DNA of 64,000 nucleotides. It comes from Paenibacillus sp. PL91 (lineage in GTDB: Bacteria > Bacillota > Bacilli > Paenibacillales > Paenibacillaceae). Shown here one piece after another: positions 25,887 to 34,354 of the stretch. The DNA is taken from the NCBI RefSeq assembly GCF_012935325.2, contig NZ_JABBYG020000003.1, forward strand, positions 310,001 through 374,000, read 5' to 3'. Each line of letters begins with the position of its first letter. Positions within the stretch are counted from its first letter, which is position 1. The notes under the pieces were generated by a model. That model did not search any database and was not told the DNA's origin. It was given only the letters and a program-made list of their open reading frames with translations. Position numbers and translations under genes: made by a program.

Positions 25887-26336
25887 TTACCCGTTCTGCT
25901 TCGCTTGGTCAATGAAGGCTTGTATCGCACTGCTCATATCCAGCTTGCCAAGCTCGGTCCCGCGGAATGATACAGAAACCTCTGAAGCGCCAGGCTCCCC
26001 GGTAAGCTCTACATTTTTGGTTTTTACCGTAAAGGTACCGTCAGGGTTCGTCACGAAGGTCGCATCCTTTGCCTCGCCTACCATGGCATTAACCGCTTCC
26101 TGCTTCATCGTGTCCACCGCAGTTGTGCCAATCGCCTTCAGATCATCCATGCTATAGCCGCTATACACGACAATGCCTAGCACGATTGCCGCAACGATCG
26201 CCCATTTCAAAACGGTTTTTACGATTCTGACAATAATGAGCAGTACGATAAGTGCAATGACAAGCACTAGCCAATGTTCTTTGAAAAACGCTGTCCAAGT
26301 ATCCAAATCATATGTCGAAAAATTCAAAAACTCCAA
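25887..26336 (-). CDS. Small membrane protein of unknown function
   Basis: A 149-residue protein with two adjacent hydrophobic segments (about 22-42 and 47-62) and a soluble C-terminal part of about 85 residues containing TFVTNPDGTFTVKTKNVEL. I do not recognise a family. The start is a TTG with GGAGGGGATC eight bases upstream; no better start is present. The gene is five bases from the transglutaminase-like membrane protein and probably co-transcribed with it, so a cell-envelope role is the best guess. Confidence 0.65.
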   Translation of the reverse strand: MEFLNFSTYDLDTWTAFFKEHWLVLVIALIVLLIIVRIVKTVLKWAIVAAIVLGIVVYSGYSMDDLKAIGTTAVDTMKQEAVNAMVGEAKDATFVTNPDGTFTVKTKNVELTGEPGASEVSVSFRGTELGKLDMSSAIQAFIDQAKQNG

Positions 26337-26497
26337 ACCTGATCCCCTCCATTATACCTCGTACAAAATGCCATTACAAAATATTATACCCTACGAAATT
26401 TAGGGCGTAAACGCTCGCTGCCTTTTTATCCAGACATATCCTGTCCCAAGTAAACGTACAAGTATATAAGAGTGTATTTGGCAAGGAGGGCAGCCCT

Positions 26498-27658
26498 GTG
26501 AAAACCGCTGTTTGGCTTTATTTATTTCTGTTTGTCGCCTTTTTCGATTTGCATGCGCAATACCCGATTTTAACGCCTTTTGCAATCTCCTTAGGCGCGG
26601 CGCCTTCCTTTATCGGACTCATGATGGGCATGTATTCCATTACGCATTTGCCCGGCAATCTTATCGCGGGCTTCGGCGTTGACCGTTATGGCAGCAGGTT
26701 TTTTATTGTGTTCAGCCTCATGGCAGCCGGTGTCGTGCTCCTCTTCCAGTCACACGTAACGAATCCTTGGCAATTGCTGCTGCTTCGCTCCATTAGCGGC
26801 TTTGTATTAGCGTTTCTGTCGCCAGCATGCCTCTCGCTGCTAGCCAGAATTACGAGCGACCGAACAGAGCAAGGGAAGCTCATGGCAGGCAATGGACTTG
26901 TTCATACGCTTGCATCCGTCGTATCGCCTGCGGCAGGTGCTTACCTCGTTGCCAAAATCGGATTTACGACCGCATTTACGATGCTTGGCTGGGTACTGAT
27001 CGTGACGTCGGTTTGCGCTCTCTTCTTTATAAAAGATATTCGGGCGCAAGTCGATCCAGAGAGTAATGCAGCGAGCCAAGTAAAAAAAGAAAAGCTGCCG
27101 CTTGAGAAAGCTACACCAATTCCTTGGCTCGTCTACATGCTTCCGGTTGCTTTGAGCTGCGCGCAAGGCATTCTCTCGTTTGAGCTTCCGCTGCTCGCCA
27201 AGTCGCAAGAAGCCATGATGACGACTGGCCTTTTGTTCTCGGTTGTCAGCATCGGGGCACTTGTTACGCTAAGCATGCTGTTTTTAAACCGGGTGTCCGC
27301 CTATCAGCGAACTTTATGGGGCTCCCTCATTTTAGCCATCATCTATTTTGGGATCGCCTCTGACACGCCGGCGCCTCTCACAGTGATGCTCCTTTTGGTC
27401 GGGATGGCCAAAGGGGTCATTTTACCGGCACTGTCAACACTTCTAATTGAGCTTAGCGGCGGAGCCCGCTACGGGCGTACGTTTTCCGTTTTATCCATCG
27501 CTTTTTCCGTTGGCGCATTTATTGGTCCAATGGCTGCGGGACAAGTCCGCGACTATATATCGCCGTACTATATTGCATTTATCGCACTCATGATCGCCGT
27601 AACCGTGCTCCCGTTCCATATCTCGCGCTCACTTTCCTCCCGCACCCATTTTTCGTAG
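26498..27658 (+). CDS. MFS transporter
   Basis: A 386-residue major facilitator permease with about 12 helices. It has a GFGVDRYGSR loop between helices 2 and 3, in the position of the MFS motif A, and a central cytosolic loop around VDPESNAASQVKKEK. The start is GTG with GGAGG eight bases upstream. It has no linked regulator or enzyme and no substrate can be inferred; drug or sugar efflux are the usual roles for such stand-alone genes. It is transcribed divergently from the envelope operon. Confidence 0.87.
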   Translation: MKTAVWLYLFLFVAFFDLHAQYPILTPFAISLGAAPSFIGLMMGMYSITHLPGNLIAGFGVDRYGSRFFIVFSLMAAGVVLLFQSHVTNPWQLLLLRSISGFVLAFLSPACLSLLARITSDRTEQGKLMAGNGLVHTLASVVSPAAGAYLVAKIGFTTAFTMLGWVLIVTSVCALFFIKDIRAQVDPESNAASQVKKEKLPLEKATPIPWLVYMLPVALSCAQGILSFELPLLAKSQEAMMTTGLLFSVVSIGALVTLSMLFLNRVSAYQRTLWGSLILAIIYFGIASDTPAPLTVMLLLVGMAKGVILPALSTLLIELSGGARYGRTFSVLSIAFSVGAFIGPMAAGQVRDYISPYYIAFIALMIAVTVLPFHISRSLSSRTHFS

Positions 27659-27792
27659 GCCTAGGTATATGCACAGGGCTAATCTCTCGTAGGTACATAT
27701 GATACATTATGGCAGATGACCAGTCGGAAAATGGACATTAGCTGCAAATGGTCATCGACGATTTGACGCAAAGGAAAAGGGGGACTCCATAA

Positions 27793-27912
27793 ATGTCTGG
27801 ACATGTAAGTTCTGAAAATCGTGGTAATGGAAACCATGGCTTGTCGAATCTTGGCATCATACTCGTATTGTTTATCTTGCTCGTGATCATTGCGTGCACC
27901 TGCTTATATTAG
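27793..27912 (+). CDS. YjcZ-family sporulation miniprotein
   Basis: A 39-residue protein consisting of a short polar head with Asn/Gly/His and one hydrophobic helix (LGIILVLFILLVIIACTCLY). This is the pattern of the YjcZ/YtzK-type sporulation proteins of Bacillales, which have a Gly-rich start and a C-terminal valine/isoleucine helix ending in cysteines. AAGGGG lies about ten bases upstream and a good terminator follows immediately. The role is unknown; such proteins are made late in sporulation in relatives. Confidence 0.8.
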   Translation: MSGHVSSENRGNGNHGLSNLGIILVLFILLVIIACTCLY

Positions 27913-27917
27913 CATAG

Positions 27918-27957
27918 GAGAAAAAGCCGGCCCCCGCGCAGGCTTTTTCTGTTTTGT
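27918..27957 (+). terminator. Rho-independent terminator of the miniprotein gene
   Basis: AGAAAAAGCC pairs with GGCTTTTTCT across a GC-rich loop, followed by GTTTTG. Confidence 0.75.
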
Positions 27958-28055
27958 CATCATGCAATCCACTATCGGTAAAATCTATAATCGGTGGTAA
28001 ACTAATCGTAAGCAGCAATCTCCCCACCACCATTCACTTACCCGAGGTGACTTCA

Positions 28056-28427
28056 ATGGATATCGCCATAATTGTAGAAGGAAAAAATGATAAAGCTAGG
28101 CTGAAGCGAGTTCTCCATCCGGATGTTCCGATCTATTGCACCTTCGGTACGCCAGGCTCTGAACAGCTGGACAAGCTTCGCAAGCAGGTTGGATATGACC
28201 AGGCCTATATTTTTACCGACAACGATTCATCCGGCAAGCGGATTCGCTTCCTGCTGCGCGACGTTTTTCCCGATGCCGAGCATATTTACACCCGTAAAGG
28301 CTATTCCGGCGTCGAGCATACGCCTGAGGAATATTTAATCGAGCAATTGGAAAAAGCGGGCCTCGATGCGCATATCGTATACCCTGCGCAGAGTCCCGCT
28401 TCTATTTGGAGCAAAGATGAGTTTTAA
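28056..28427 (+). CDS. Stand-alone Toprim-domain protein (YusF-like)
   Basis: A 123-residue protein made of one Toprim fold. The catalytic Glu motif is IIVEGKNDK at the start, and the DxD motif is FTDNDSSGKRIR near residue 55. Toprim domains coordinate magnesium in primases, topoisomerases and nucleases such as RNase M5. This short protein resembles the YusF-type proteins of Bacillus and, more distantly, RNase M5 without its C-terminal domain. The start at 28056 follows GAGGTGACTTCA; the longer frame upstream runs through the previous terminator. It converges on and overlaps the SCO gene by four bases. Function unknown. Confidence 0.8.
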   Translation: MDIAIIVEGKNDKARLKRVLHPDVPIYCTFGTPGSEQLDKLRKQVGYDQAYIFTDNDSSGKRIRFLLRDVFPDAEHIYTRKGYSGVEHTPEEYLIEQLEKAGLDAHIVYPAQSPASIWSKDEF

Positions 28428-29029
28428 AGAATTTTGTTCAATTCCGCAACGATTTGGTCAGCCGTCAATTCCTCTTTGCTGCCATTGATCCATTTGCGTA
28501 TTTGTCCGTCTTGATCCACAATCGTAATCGCATTCGTATGCATGAAGGAGCCATCCTCGTTTTTGATTACGCCAATACCGAAGTCTTTTGCGAGCTGCAT
28601 CGTTTCCGCTTCATCGCCTCGGAGGAACTGCCAGCCGTTAAAATCTGCAAAATGACGCTTCGCAAAGTCACGGATTACTTCAGGCGTATCCCGAAGCGGA
28701 TCGAAAGTAATCGAAATGAGCTCAGCCTTCGTGCCAAGCTTGCCTTCTGCCTCGAGCTGATCCTGTACTTGCGACAGCAGGAAGGTCGTAGGCGGACATA
28801 CATCCGGGCAATTGGCAAAATAAAAGTAAACGATGCGCGCCTTGCCGTTCGTCGATGCGAGAGTGACCTCGTTGCCGTCAAGGTCCGATAGCTCGAAAGC
28901 CGGCGCAGCCTTCTCGATAGGAAGCGTCTCTTTCTCCGGCATGCCGTACGTTATAAATAAATAAATGCCCATAGCTGCACATAGCGCTATAACAGCTATC
29001 TTGAAGCTATGCTTCTTCACAAAATCCAC
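28424..29029 (-). CDS. SCO-family copper chaperone for cytochrome oxidase
   Basis: A 201-residue membrane-anchored thioredoxin-fold protein. One N-terminal helix (about 8-28) is followed by the SCO core with the copper-binding CPDVCP near residue 80 and the conserved His in FMHTNA near residue 165. SCO proteins load or reduce the CuA centre of cytochrome oxidase. The start is GTG 29029, eight bases after AAGGAG. It lies 24 bases downstream of ctaB on the same strand, which supports an oxidase-assembly role. Confidence 0.93.
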   Translation of the reverse strand: MDFVKKHSFKIAVIALCAAMGIYLFITYGMPEKETLPIEKAAPAFELSDLDGNEVTLASTNGKARIVYFYFANCPDVCPPTTFLLSQVQDQLEAEGKLGTKAELISITFDPLRDTPEVIRDFAKRHFADFNGWQFLRGDEAETMQLAKDFGIGVIKNEDGSFMHTNAITIVDQDGQIRKWINGSKEELTADQIVAELNKIL

Positions 29030-29053
29030 GCTTGTCACTCCTTAAAGCAATGA

Positions 29054-29911
29054 TTATGATCCCGTCGTATTCAGAATCATAGCTAAAAATATAATCATTA
29101 AGTAGTTAACCGAAATAAGAAAGTTCGTTTTTGCCCATTTTTCCGTATCTTTGGCGCCTGTTCCGCGCAGCGTATGGACAAGCCATACCACTCCACCCAG
29201 AATAGATATAATTAAAAAATAAATGCCTACGTACCCATACACGTAAAACAAAATGCCCGTTGGCAGCAGCAGCAAAATGTAAGGGATCATTTGCAGCTTG
29301 GTCCGTTTAATTCCCTTCACAACAGGCAGCAAAGGAAAGCCAGCTGCGCGATACTCCTCTACTCTGCGAATCGCCAGCGACCAGAAATGAGCTGGCTGCC
29401 AGAGGAATAGCAAAGCAAACAATATCCAAGCACCCGCATCAACCTCATTCGTTACCGCGCAATATCCAATAACCGGCGGCATAGCCCCTGAGATTCCGCC
29501 TACTGATGTGCTCCATGTAGACGTCCGCTTCAGCCACATCGTATAAATGACGATGTAAACGAACCATCCCAGCAGCCCAAGCCAGCCCGATAAAGGGTTA
29601 ACAAGCGCAAACAAGATGAGCAGTCCTGCGATTCCTAAAATAATGCCGTAAAGCAATACCGTTCCTGGCTGCATGCGACCGGTCGGCAGCGCGCGATCCT
29701 TCGTACGCTCCATCTTTAAATCGAGCTCCCGATCCCAATAATTATTAATGACGGTGGCCGACGCTATTGTCAAGGTTGAACCGACTAGCGCCCATATGAG
29801 CAATAGGACATCAATATCCCATTTGGAAGCGACCAAGAAACCACCTAGTGCAGCAAACACATTAAGTCGAAGTAGCCGCGGTTTTGTCAATGCAATTAAA
29901 TCTTTCAGCAC
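29054..29911 (-). CDS. ctaB: Protoheme IX farnesyltransferase (heme O synthase)
   Basis: A 285-residue UbiA-family prenyltransferase with about nine helices that adds a farnesyl group to heme B. The first Asp-rich motif is NNYWDRELDLKMERT, followed by KDRALPTGR; the second region has WQPAHFWSLAIRRVEEY, which distinguishes heme O synthases from quinone prenyltransferases. It is therefore not the MqnP prenyltransferase, although mqn genes are nearby. It is the first gene of a two-gene operon with SCO. Its product is the substrate of CtaA, encoded at 9.8-10.7 kb. Confidence 0.95.
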   Translation of the reverse strand: MLKDLIALTKPRLLRLNVFAALGGFLVASKWDIDVLLLIWALVGSTLTIASATVINNYWDRELDLKMERTKDRALPTGRMQPGTVLLYGIILGIAGLLILFALVNPLSGWLGLLGWFVYIVIYTMWLKRTSTWSTSVGGISGAMPPVIGYCAVTNEVDAGAWILFALLFLWQPAHFWSLAIRRVEEYRAAGFPLLPVVKGIKRTKLQMIPYILLLLPTGILFYVYGYVGIYFLIISILGGVVWLVHTLRGTGAKDTEKWAKTNFLISVNYLMIIFLAMILNTTGS

Positions 29912-30172
29912 GAAGCGAGCCTCCCGAGTTATGCGACAAGACGCTAATAGCGTCTATCATCCATTGATGAATCGTTTTTAATCATACCGAAAAAAGAATG
30001 CAATGACAACGTTCGACGGCTTTGTTCATCATTTTGCCACGCAAATTGTGACAAATCATTTAGTAACCATTTTGCAGGGCGCCGAGTACAATGACTATGT
30101 AGTTTGATGCCTATGCCGATCCGCGCATCAAACCTTTCTAAAGTATGCGAAGGGAAGTGAACCGTCAAGTCT

Positions 30173-30595
30173 ATGGCAGTCATTAAAACGAACTCCGAGG
30201 ATACGAAGATGCTCGCCAGGCTCATGCGCGCTGAGGCTGAAGGCGAAGGTGAGCTCGGAATGCTTATGGTTGGCAATGTCGGCGTAAACCGCATACGTGG
30301 TAATTGCTTGGACTTTAGAAACATTCGCTCCATACCAGACATGGTATTTCAAAAGCCAGGCGGCTTCGAGGCAACGGTTAAAGGCTACTTTTACCAGAGT
30401 GCACGCGATAAGGAGATTCGATTGGCTAAGCGAGTTATCAACGGGGAGCGTCAACACCCGGCTTCCAATGCGCTTTGGTTTTTCCGTCCGTCAGGCAATT
30501 GTCCTAATACATGGTACGACCAAGGTAATAGCGGAAGATTTAAGGCGCATTGCTTCTATGTTCCTACGTCAGCAGACTGCCCTACCGTCTATTAA
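30173..30595 (+). CDS. cwlJ: Spore cortex-lytic enzyme CwlJ
   Basis: A 140-residue cell wall hydrolase (Hydrolase_2/SleB catalytic type) without signal peptide or binding domain, like B. subtilis CwlJ. Matching segments are LMRAEAEGEGELGMLMVGNV, containing the proposed catalytic Glu, and YFYQSARDKEIRLAKR, INGERQHP and CFYVPTSADCP. CwlJ degrades cortex muramic-delta-lactam peptidoglycan during germination and is needed for the response to Ca-dipicolinate. The start MAVIKTNSED matches the CwlJ N-terminus even though the ribosome site is weak. It is followed by gerQ, as in Bacillus; GerQ is required to place CwlJ in the coat. Confidence 0.95.
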   Translation: MAVIKTNSEDTKMLARLMRAEAEGEGELGMLMVGNVGVNRIRGNCLDFRNIRSIPDMVFQKPGGFEATVKGYFYQSARDKEIRLAKRVINGERQHPASNALWFFRPSGNCPNTWYDQGNSGRFKAHCFYVPTSADCPTVY

Positions 30596-30632
30596 ATTCA
30601 ATTTCTAAAGTGTGAAAGCGAGGAAATTCAAC

Positions 30633-31220
30633 ATGTCTAACGGTTATGGCCACAAAAATCAGGTAAGTCCGGCAAATGTAGCACCTATTCATGGGTACGG
30701 CTACGGAGGGTATGGCAATTACCCACAAACAATGGGGGGTCAGGCTACGACGCTTCCGGCTACCATGCCGATGCAGATGCCAATGCAACAAATGCCTATG
30801 CAGCAAATGCCCATGCAGCAAATGACGATGCAGCAAGTGCCCCCAACTTCCGTCCCTAGCGGCTCTTTTGTTACGCCTTCAGGCGGCAATATCGTTACGC
30901 TTCCTGCGGTTGAAGAATCTTATGTTGAGAACATTTTACGCTTAAACCGTGGCAAAATGGCTACCTTCTATATGACATACGAGAACAATCGCGAGTGGAA
31001 CGCCAAGATTTTCAAAGGAATCATCGAGGCTGCCGGACGCGATCACATCGTCATTAGCGATCCGACAACCGGTATGCGTTACTTACTTTTGACGCTTAAT
31101 TTGGATTATGTCACCTTTGATGAGCCCATCGCTTACGAATATCCGTTCCAAGGCAGCGTAGTGAGCTCTTCAACTCCGCTCGGCATGGCTACGATTGGCA
31201 CTGTAAATTCTAGCCGTTAA
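30633..31220 (+). CDS. gerQ: Spore coat protein GerQ
   Basis: A 195-residue coat protein. The C-terminal conserved domain (about 95-170) contains ESYVENILRLNRGKMATFYMTYE and YLLLTLNLDYVTFDEPI, typical of GerQ/YwdL. The N-terminal region is rich in Gly, Tyr, Met and Gln, with a run of about five near-identical PMQQM units (about residues 48-72). GerQ is cross-linked by the spore transglutaminase Tgl in B. subtilis, and glutamine-rich repeats are suitable acceptors. The start is ATG 30633, preceded by GCGAGG. It lies 37 bases after cwlJ, presumably in one mother-cell operon. Confidence 0.94.
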   Translation: MSNGYGHKNQVSPANVAPIHGYGYGGYGNYPQTMGGQATTLPATMPMQMPMQQMPMQQMPMQQMTMQQVPPTSVPSGSFVTPSGGNIVTLPAVEESYVENILRLNRGKMATFYMTYENNREWNAKIFKGIIEAAGRDHIVISDPTTGMRYLLLTLNLDYVTFDEPIAYEYPFQGSVVSSSTPLGMATIGTVNSSR

Positions 31221-31525
31221 TCCGAAGCTGCCGCGCTGCTGCTTAGATGTGCTGGCTTAAAGGTCCAGATATGCATCTTCGCAGGTCCGCCGACAATCCA
31301 CTCCGATACTCGGAACCAAGGGGAACGCTCATTGCAGCGTTCTTTTTTGATTTGTTCTGCCAAGTCGGCATTTGCAGCGTTCCATACCTCCACGAATAGG
31401 CCGGGCTGATCTGTTCCTTCATATAAATGCACCTCATGGCCTTCTTCAAGCAGCCTGCTCGTATAAACAAGGTACTGCTCCCGCCATTCCTCCGAAATAC
31501 GGTATTCCGCAAAACAAATATACAT
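31217..31525 (-). CDS. Hypothetical protein
   Basis: A 102-residue soluble protein starting MYICFAEYRI, with EGHEVHLYEGTDQPGLFVEVWNA in the middle and an Ala/Ser-rich end. An AAGGAG ribosome site lies before the start. The compact layout resembles ferredoxin-like monooxygenase or dimeric alpha-beta barrel proteins, but I cannot name a family. It converges on gerQ with a four-base overlap of the stop codons and shares an upstream region with the YdjM-type membrane protein. Confidence 0.65.
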   Translation of the reverse strand: MYICFAEYRISEEWREQYLVYTSRLLEEGHEVHLYEGTDQPGLFVEVWNAANADLAEQIKKERCNERSPWFRVSEWIVGGPAKMHIWTFKPAHLSSSAAASD

Positions 31526-31612
31526 TGCCTTCAGTCTCCTTTTGCTTACATTGATAAAGTTCCCCCGCTCCGTCGATACTACACCTAATCATTTGATTTG
31601 GGGGGACTCGAC

Positions 31613-32599
31613 ATGGATACAGGCACACATCTTGTTATGGGCATCGGTCTCGCCGGACTCGCGGCCATCGATCCTGTAGTTGCAGCAGATCAATCGATTC
31701 AAACAGCCGTCCTGCTCGGCACGGTAATCGGTTCGCAAGCGCCGGATTTGGACGGTCTTCTTCGTTTAAAAGGAAATGCCGTATATATTCGCAACCATCG
31801 CGGCATTTCACATTCATTGCCCGCAATCGCCATATGGACGATTTTGATCACCGGCATTCTTCAATTGTTTTACCGAGGCAGTCTGCCATGGCTTCATATT
31901 GGAGGCTGGGTGCTGCTTGCCGTATGCGTTCATGTATTTACCGATTTGTTCAATACGTATGGCACGCAAGCGATGCGCCCCTTTACGGATAAATGGATCT
32001 CATGGAACATTATCCATATTTTTGATCCGATCATATTTACGGTACATGTCATTGCCATTTTACTTTGGGCTGGCGGGTTCGTAAATCCTGCGTTTTTATT
32101 TCCGCTTATGTACGTTTTTCTAGCCTTCTATTTTGTATGGCGAACGATCGCAGCCAAAAACACGGTATTGAGAATGAAGGCGCTCGATGCCGAGCATCAG
32201 GAAGGAGATGTCTATATCGCGATACCGACCATATCGCTCACGATATGGAACGTCGTCAAGCAAGTGAAAAATGGCAGCTTCGTTATCGGCAATTTGCGAA
32301 ACGATACCTTGCGGTGGCTGGACCGTGTGCAGTGCTCGGAACATCCAGCAGTCGAAAAATCCAAGAACGATCCAGCTATACGCTCCTTCTTGTATTTCAC
32401 GAGCTTTGCTTGCGCTGACGTCCGTGAGCATCATTGGGGCTACGAAGTAAGATGGTGCGACGTGCGTTACCGTCATCGCAAGCAATATCCCTTCGTCGGG
32501 GTACTTCTAATGAATAAGAGCTATGAAACCATCGGCTCCTATGTTGGCTGGCTAAGCGACGAACGGTTAATGAAACGATTGCGAATGGATACTTATTAA
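31613..32599 (+). CDS. Membrane-bound metal-dependent hydrolase-like protein (YdjM/YfhP family)
   Basis: A 328-residue integral membrane protein. The N-terminal half has four to five helices and the metal-hydrolase-like motifs of the YdjM family: GTHLVMGIGL, GSQAPDLDGLLR, RGISHSLPAI and HVFTDLFNTYG, giving conserved His and Asp pairs. The C-terminal third is soluble. Length and architecture resemble B. subtilis YfhP. The start is ATG 31613 with GGGGGG upstream. The family was named as hydrolases from conserved residues, but catalysis is not proven. Confidence 0.85.
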   Translation: MDTGTHLVMGIGLAGLAAIDPVVAADQSIQTAVLLGTVIGSQAPDLDGLLRLKGNAVYIRNHRGISHSLPAIAIWTILITGILQLFYRGSLPWLHIGGWVLLAVCVHVFTDLFNTYGTQAMRPFTDKWISWNIIHIFDPIIFTVHVIAILLWAGGFVNPAFLFPLMYVFLAFYFVWRTIAAKNTVLRMKALDAEHQEGDVYIAIPTISLTIWNVVKQVKNGSFVIGNLRNDTLRWLDRVQCSEHPAVEKSKNDPAIRSFLYFTSFACADVREHHWGYEVRWCDVRYRHRKQYPFVGVLLMNKSYETIGSYVGWLSDERLMKRLRMDTY

Positions 32600-32609
32600 C
32601 ATGATGACG

Positions 32610-32648
32610 GGAAGCCCTTAGCTGCAAAATCGAGGGCTTTCTTTTTTT
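32610..32648 (+). terminator. Rho-independent terminator
   Basis: GAAGCCCT pairs with AGGGCTTTC, followed by seven T, 11 bases after the YdjM-type gene. Confidence 0.85.
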
Positions 32649-32704
32649 GGATACAATATTAAGGCGCCATCTAATTGTCCCTGTGATAAAATAGAGCTTA
32701 CAAT

Positions 32705-32737
32705 AGCAAAGAAGCCCAAGGCAAGCCCGGGGCTTCA
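32705..32737 (-). terminator. Possible terminator of the SASP gene
   Basis: On the minus strand GAAGCCC pairs with GGGCTTC, but only three T follow directly. The position, 26 bases after the SASP stop, is right. Confidence 0.5.
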
Positions 32738-32762
32738 ATTCATCATTGTGTATTAGAAACGA

Positions 32763-32978
32763 TTAACGGGAACCGCCAGAAAGCTGTTGCTCAGCAATTT
32801 GGACAAGCTTTTTCGTAATGTAACCACCAAGGGAGCCAGCATCACGAGTCGAAACATTACCGTAGTAGCCATCTTGAGGAATTTGCACGCCTAGTTCTTG
32901 TGCTGCCTCAAGTTTCATTTGTTGTAGTGCTTGACCTGCTTGCGGAACAACCAATTGACCACTTCTGTTTCCTGCCAT
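32763..32978 (-). CDS. Alpha/beta-type small acid-soluble spore protein
   Basis: A 71-residue SASP that coats and protects DNA in the forespore. It has the GPR protease site region (LQQMKLEAAQELGV) and the DNA-binding C-terminal block (GNVSTRDAGSLGGYITKKLVQIAEQQL). The start is ATG 32978, after CGAAAGGAG. A sigma-G-type promoter lies about 60 bases upstream, matching forespore expression. It stands alone. Confidence 0.96.
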   Translation of the reverse strand: MAGNRSGQLVVPQAGQALQQMKLEAAQELGVQIPQDGYYGNVSTRDAGSLGGYITKKLVQIAEQQLSGGSR

Positions 32979-33034
32979 AATGTATTTCTCCTTTCGTCCT
33001 CTGCACTTTGATGTGTGTTGCAAGCTTGCAAGCT

Positions 33035-33063
33035 TATTATGTGCACCCTTGGGGAAACTATTC
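33035..33063 (-). promoter_or_regulatory. Predicted sigma-G promoter of the SASP gene
   Basis: On the minus strand GAATA (33063-33059) and CATAATA (33041-33035) are separated by 17 bases, which fits the forespore sigma-G consensus (a GNATR-like -35 and CATnnTA). Confidence 0.7.
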
Positions 33064-33110
33064 TAAAAATTTTAAAATATATTGATGTTTTGTTAAGGAG
33101 AGAAAACACC

Positions 33111-33287
33111 GTGTCCAAACCGCTTTCCCTGTTCTTTTCCGTGCTTGCCATCGTATTTATGAGCGCAATGGCCGTATCCATTAGCTATAATGGCTGGCTC
33201 GTATTATTATTTGGTTTATTGAGTCTCTTTACGATCGGAGCTGGCTTTATCGTGAAGGCTCGCTTGAGAAGAAAAAAACAAGGCTGA
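33111..33287 (+). CDS. Small two-helix membrane protein (DUF5325/YlaF-like)
   Basis: A 58-residue protein with two hydrophobic helices (about 5-24 and 28-48) and a basic end (KARLRRKKQG). The start is the GTG at 33111, eight to nine bases after TTAAGGAGAG. The pattern is similar to the YlaF-type small membrane proteins of Bacillales, but the match is from memory and weak. Its stop lies inside the terminator stem that separates it from trpS. Confidence 0.65.
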   Translation: MSKPLSLFFSVLAIVFMSAMAVSISYNGWLVLLFGLLSLFTIGAGFIVKARLRRKKQG

Positions 33288-33315
33288 CGCAGGATCGTCA
33301 GCCTTCATTTTTTTT
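33280..33315 (+). terminator. Rho-independent terminator, probably bidirectional
   Basis: GGCTGACG pairs with CGTCAGCC over six bases, followed by TTCATTTTTTTT on the plus strand. On the other strand a T-rich run (TGTTTTTTTC) follows, so it can also end trpS. Confidence 0.82.
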
Positions 33316-33317
33316 GA

Positions 33318-34307
33318 TTAGCTGCGAGGAGCAAGGAAGCCCATAAGCTCCTTCACTTCAGCAAGCGTGCGATCTGCAACAACAGAAGCCCGCTCTGCGC
33401 CCTGCTTTAAGATTTGATGAATCTCGCCTGAGCTCCGAATCTCATTATATCTGGCCTGCAGCGGTTCAATAACGGAAACAACATGCTCTGCAAGCTCTTT
33501 TTTGAATGGACCGTAGCCTTGGCCTTCATAACGGGCTTCAATCTCTTCCATCGTCATATTCGCGCAATGGGAATAGATGCCCATCAGATTGCTGATTTCA
33601 GGCTTGTTAGCCGGATCATATTTGACTTCTCGACCGGAATCGGTTGTTGCACGGCTTATTTTTTTGCGGATAACATCCGGTGGATCAAGCAAGGCAATGA
33701 AGCTGCCAGCATTAGGGTTGCTTTTGCTCATTTTTTTGCTGGCATCGTCAAGCGACATTATTCTGGCGCCTACTTTCGGAATATATGGCTCAGGCAGCGT
33801 AAAGTACTTTCCGAATCTTGTATTGAAGCGATGCGCCAAGTCTCGCGTCAGCTCCAAATGCTGCTTCTGGTCGTCGCCCACCGGTACAAGGTCAGCATTG
33901 TAAACCAATATATCAGCAGCCATCAACGCCGGATAAACGAACAAGCCTGCGCCAACAGAATCTTTGCCTTCCGATTTATCCTTGAACTGCGTCATTCTCT
34001 CCAGCTCGCCCATGTTCGTAAGCGTCGTTAGCAACCATCCAAGCTCCGCATGCGCACGGACATGCGATTGAACGAACACATTCGCTTTGCTCGGATCAAT
34101 TCCCGCAGCGATAAACAATGCGGCAACCGCCTCTGTTTGTTCCCTAAGCGCAGCGGGATCCTGTGGTACCGAGATGGCATGGAGATCCACCACCATAAAA
34201 TAACATTCCTCTGTATGCTGAAGCTTAACGAAGTTTTGCATGGCACCGATATAATTTCCAAGTGTAAGCTGACCGCTTGGCTGAATGCCGGAAAGTACCT
34301 TTTTCAT
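33318..34307 (-). CDS. trpS: Tryptophanyl-tRNA synthetase
   Basis: A 329-residue class Ic aminoacyl-tRNA synthetase that charges tRNA-Trp. The HIGH-like motif is QPSGQLTLGNYIG near residue 9 and the KMSKS motif is KKMSKSNP near residue 190. Length equals that of the usual bacterial enzyme. A complete T-box leader with a UGG specifier precedes it, which shows regulation by uncharged tRNA-Trp. The gene is monocistronic. Confidence 0.97.
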   Translation of the reverse strand: MKKVLSGIQPSGQLTLGNYIGAMQNFVKLQHTEECYFMVVDLHAISVPQDPAALREQTEAVAALFIAAGIDPSKANVFVQSHVRAHAELGWLLTTLTNMGELERMTQFKDKSEGKDSVGAGLFVYPALMAADILVYNADLVPVGDDQKQHLELTRDLAHRFNTRFGKYFTLPEPYIPKVGARIMSLDDASKKMSKSNPNAGSFIALLDPPDVIRKKISRATTDSGREVKYDPANKPEISNLMGIYSHCANMTMEEIEARYEGQGYGPFKKELAEHVVSVIEPLQARYNEIRSSGEIHQILKQGAERASVVADRTLAEVKELMGFLAPRS

Positions 34308-34354
34308 TCCACGTCTACCCCTTTTCGTCTTGATTTATTATGGATTCAAAGCCT

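Noticed and set aside
29054-29911. UbiA-family gene as the MqnP/MenA quinone prenyltransferase
   Set aside because: The DRELDLKMERT and WQPAHFWSLA motifs are specific for heme O synthase, and SCO is next to it.
30775-30842. Short tandem repeat as a non-coding array
   Set aside because: It encodes the PMQQM repeats of GerQ in frame.
33483-34031. Open frame of 182 codons opposite trpS
   Set aside because: Antisense to the highly conserved synthetase, no ribosome site and no domain.
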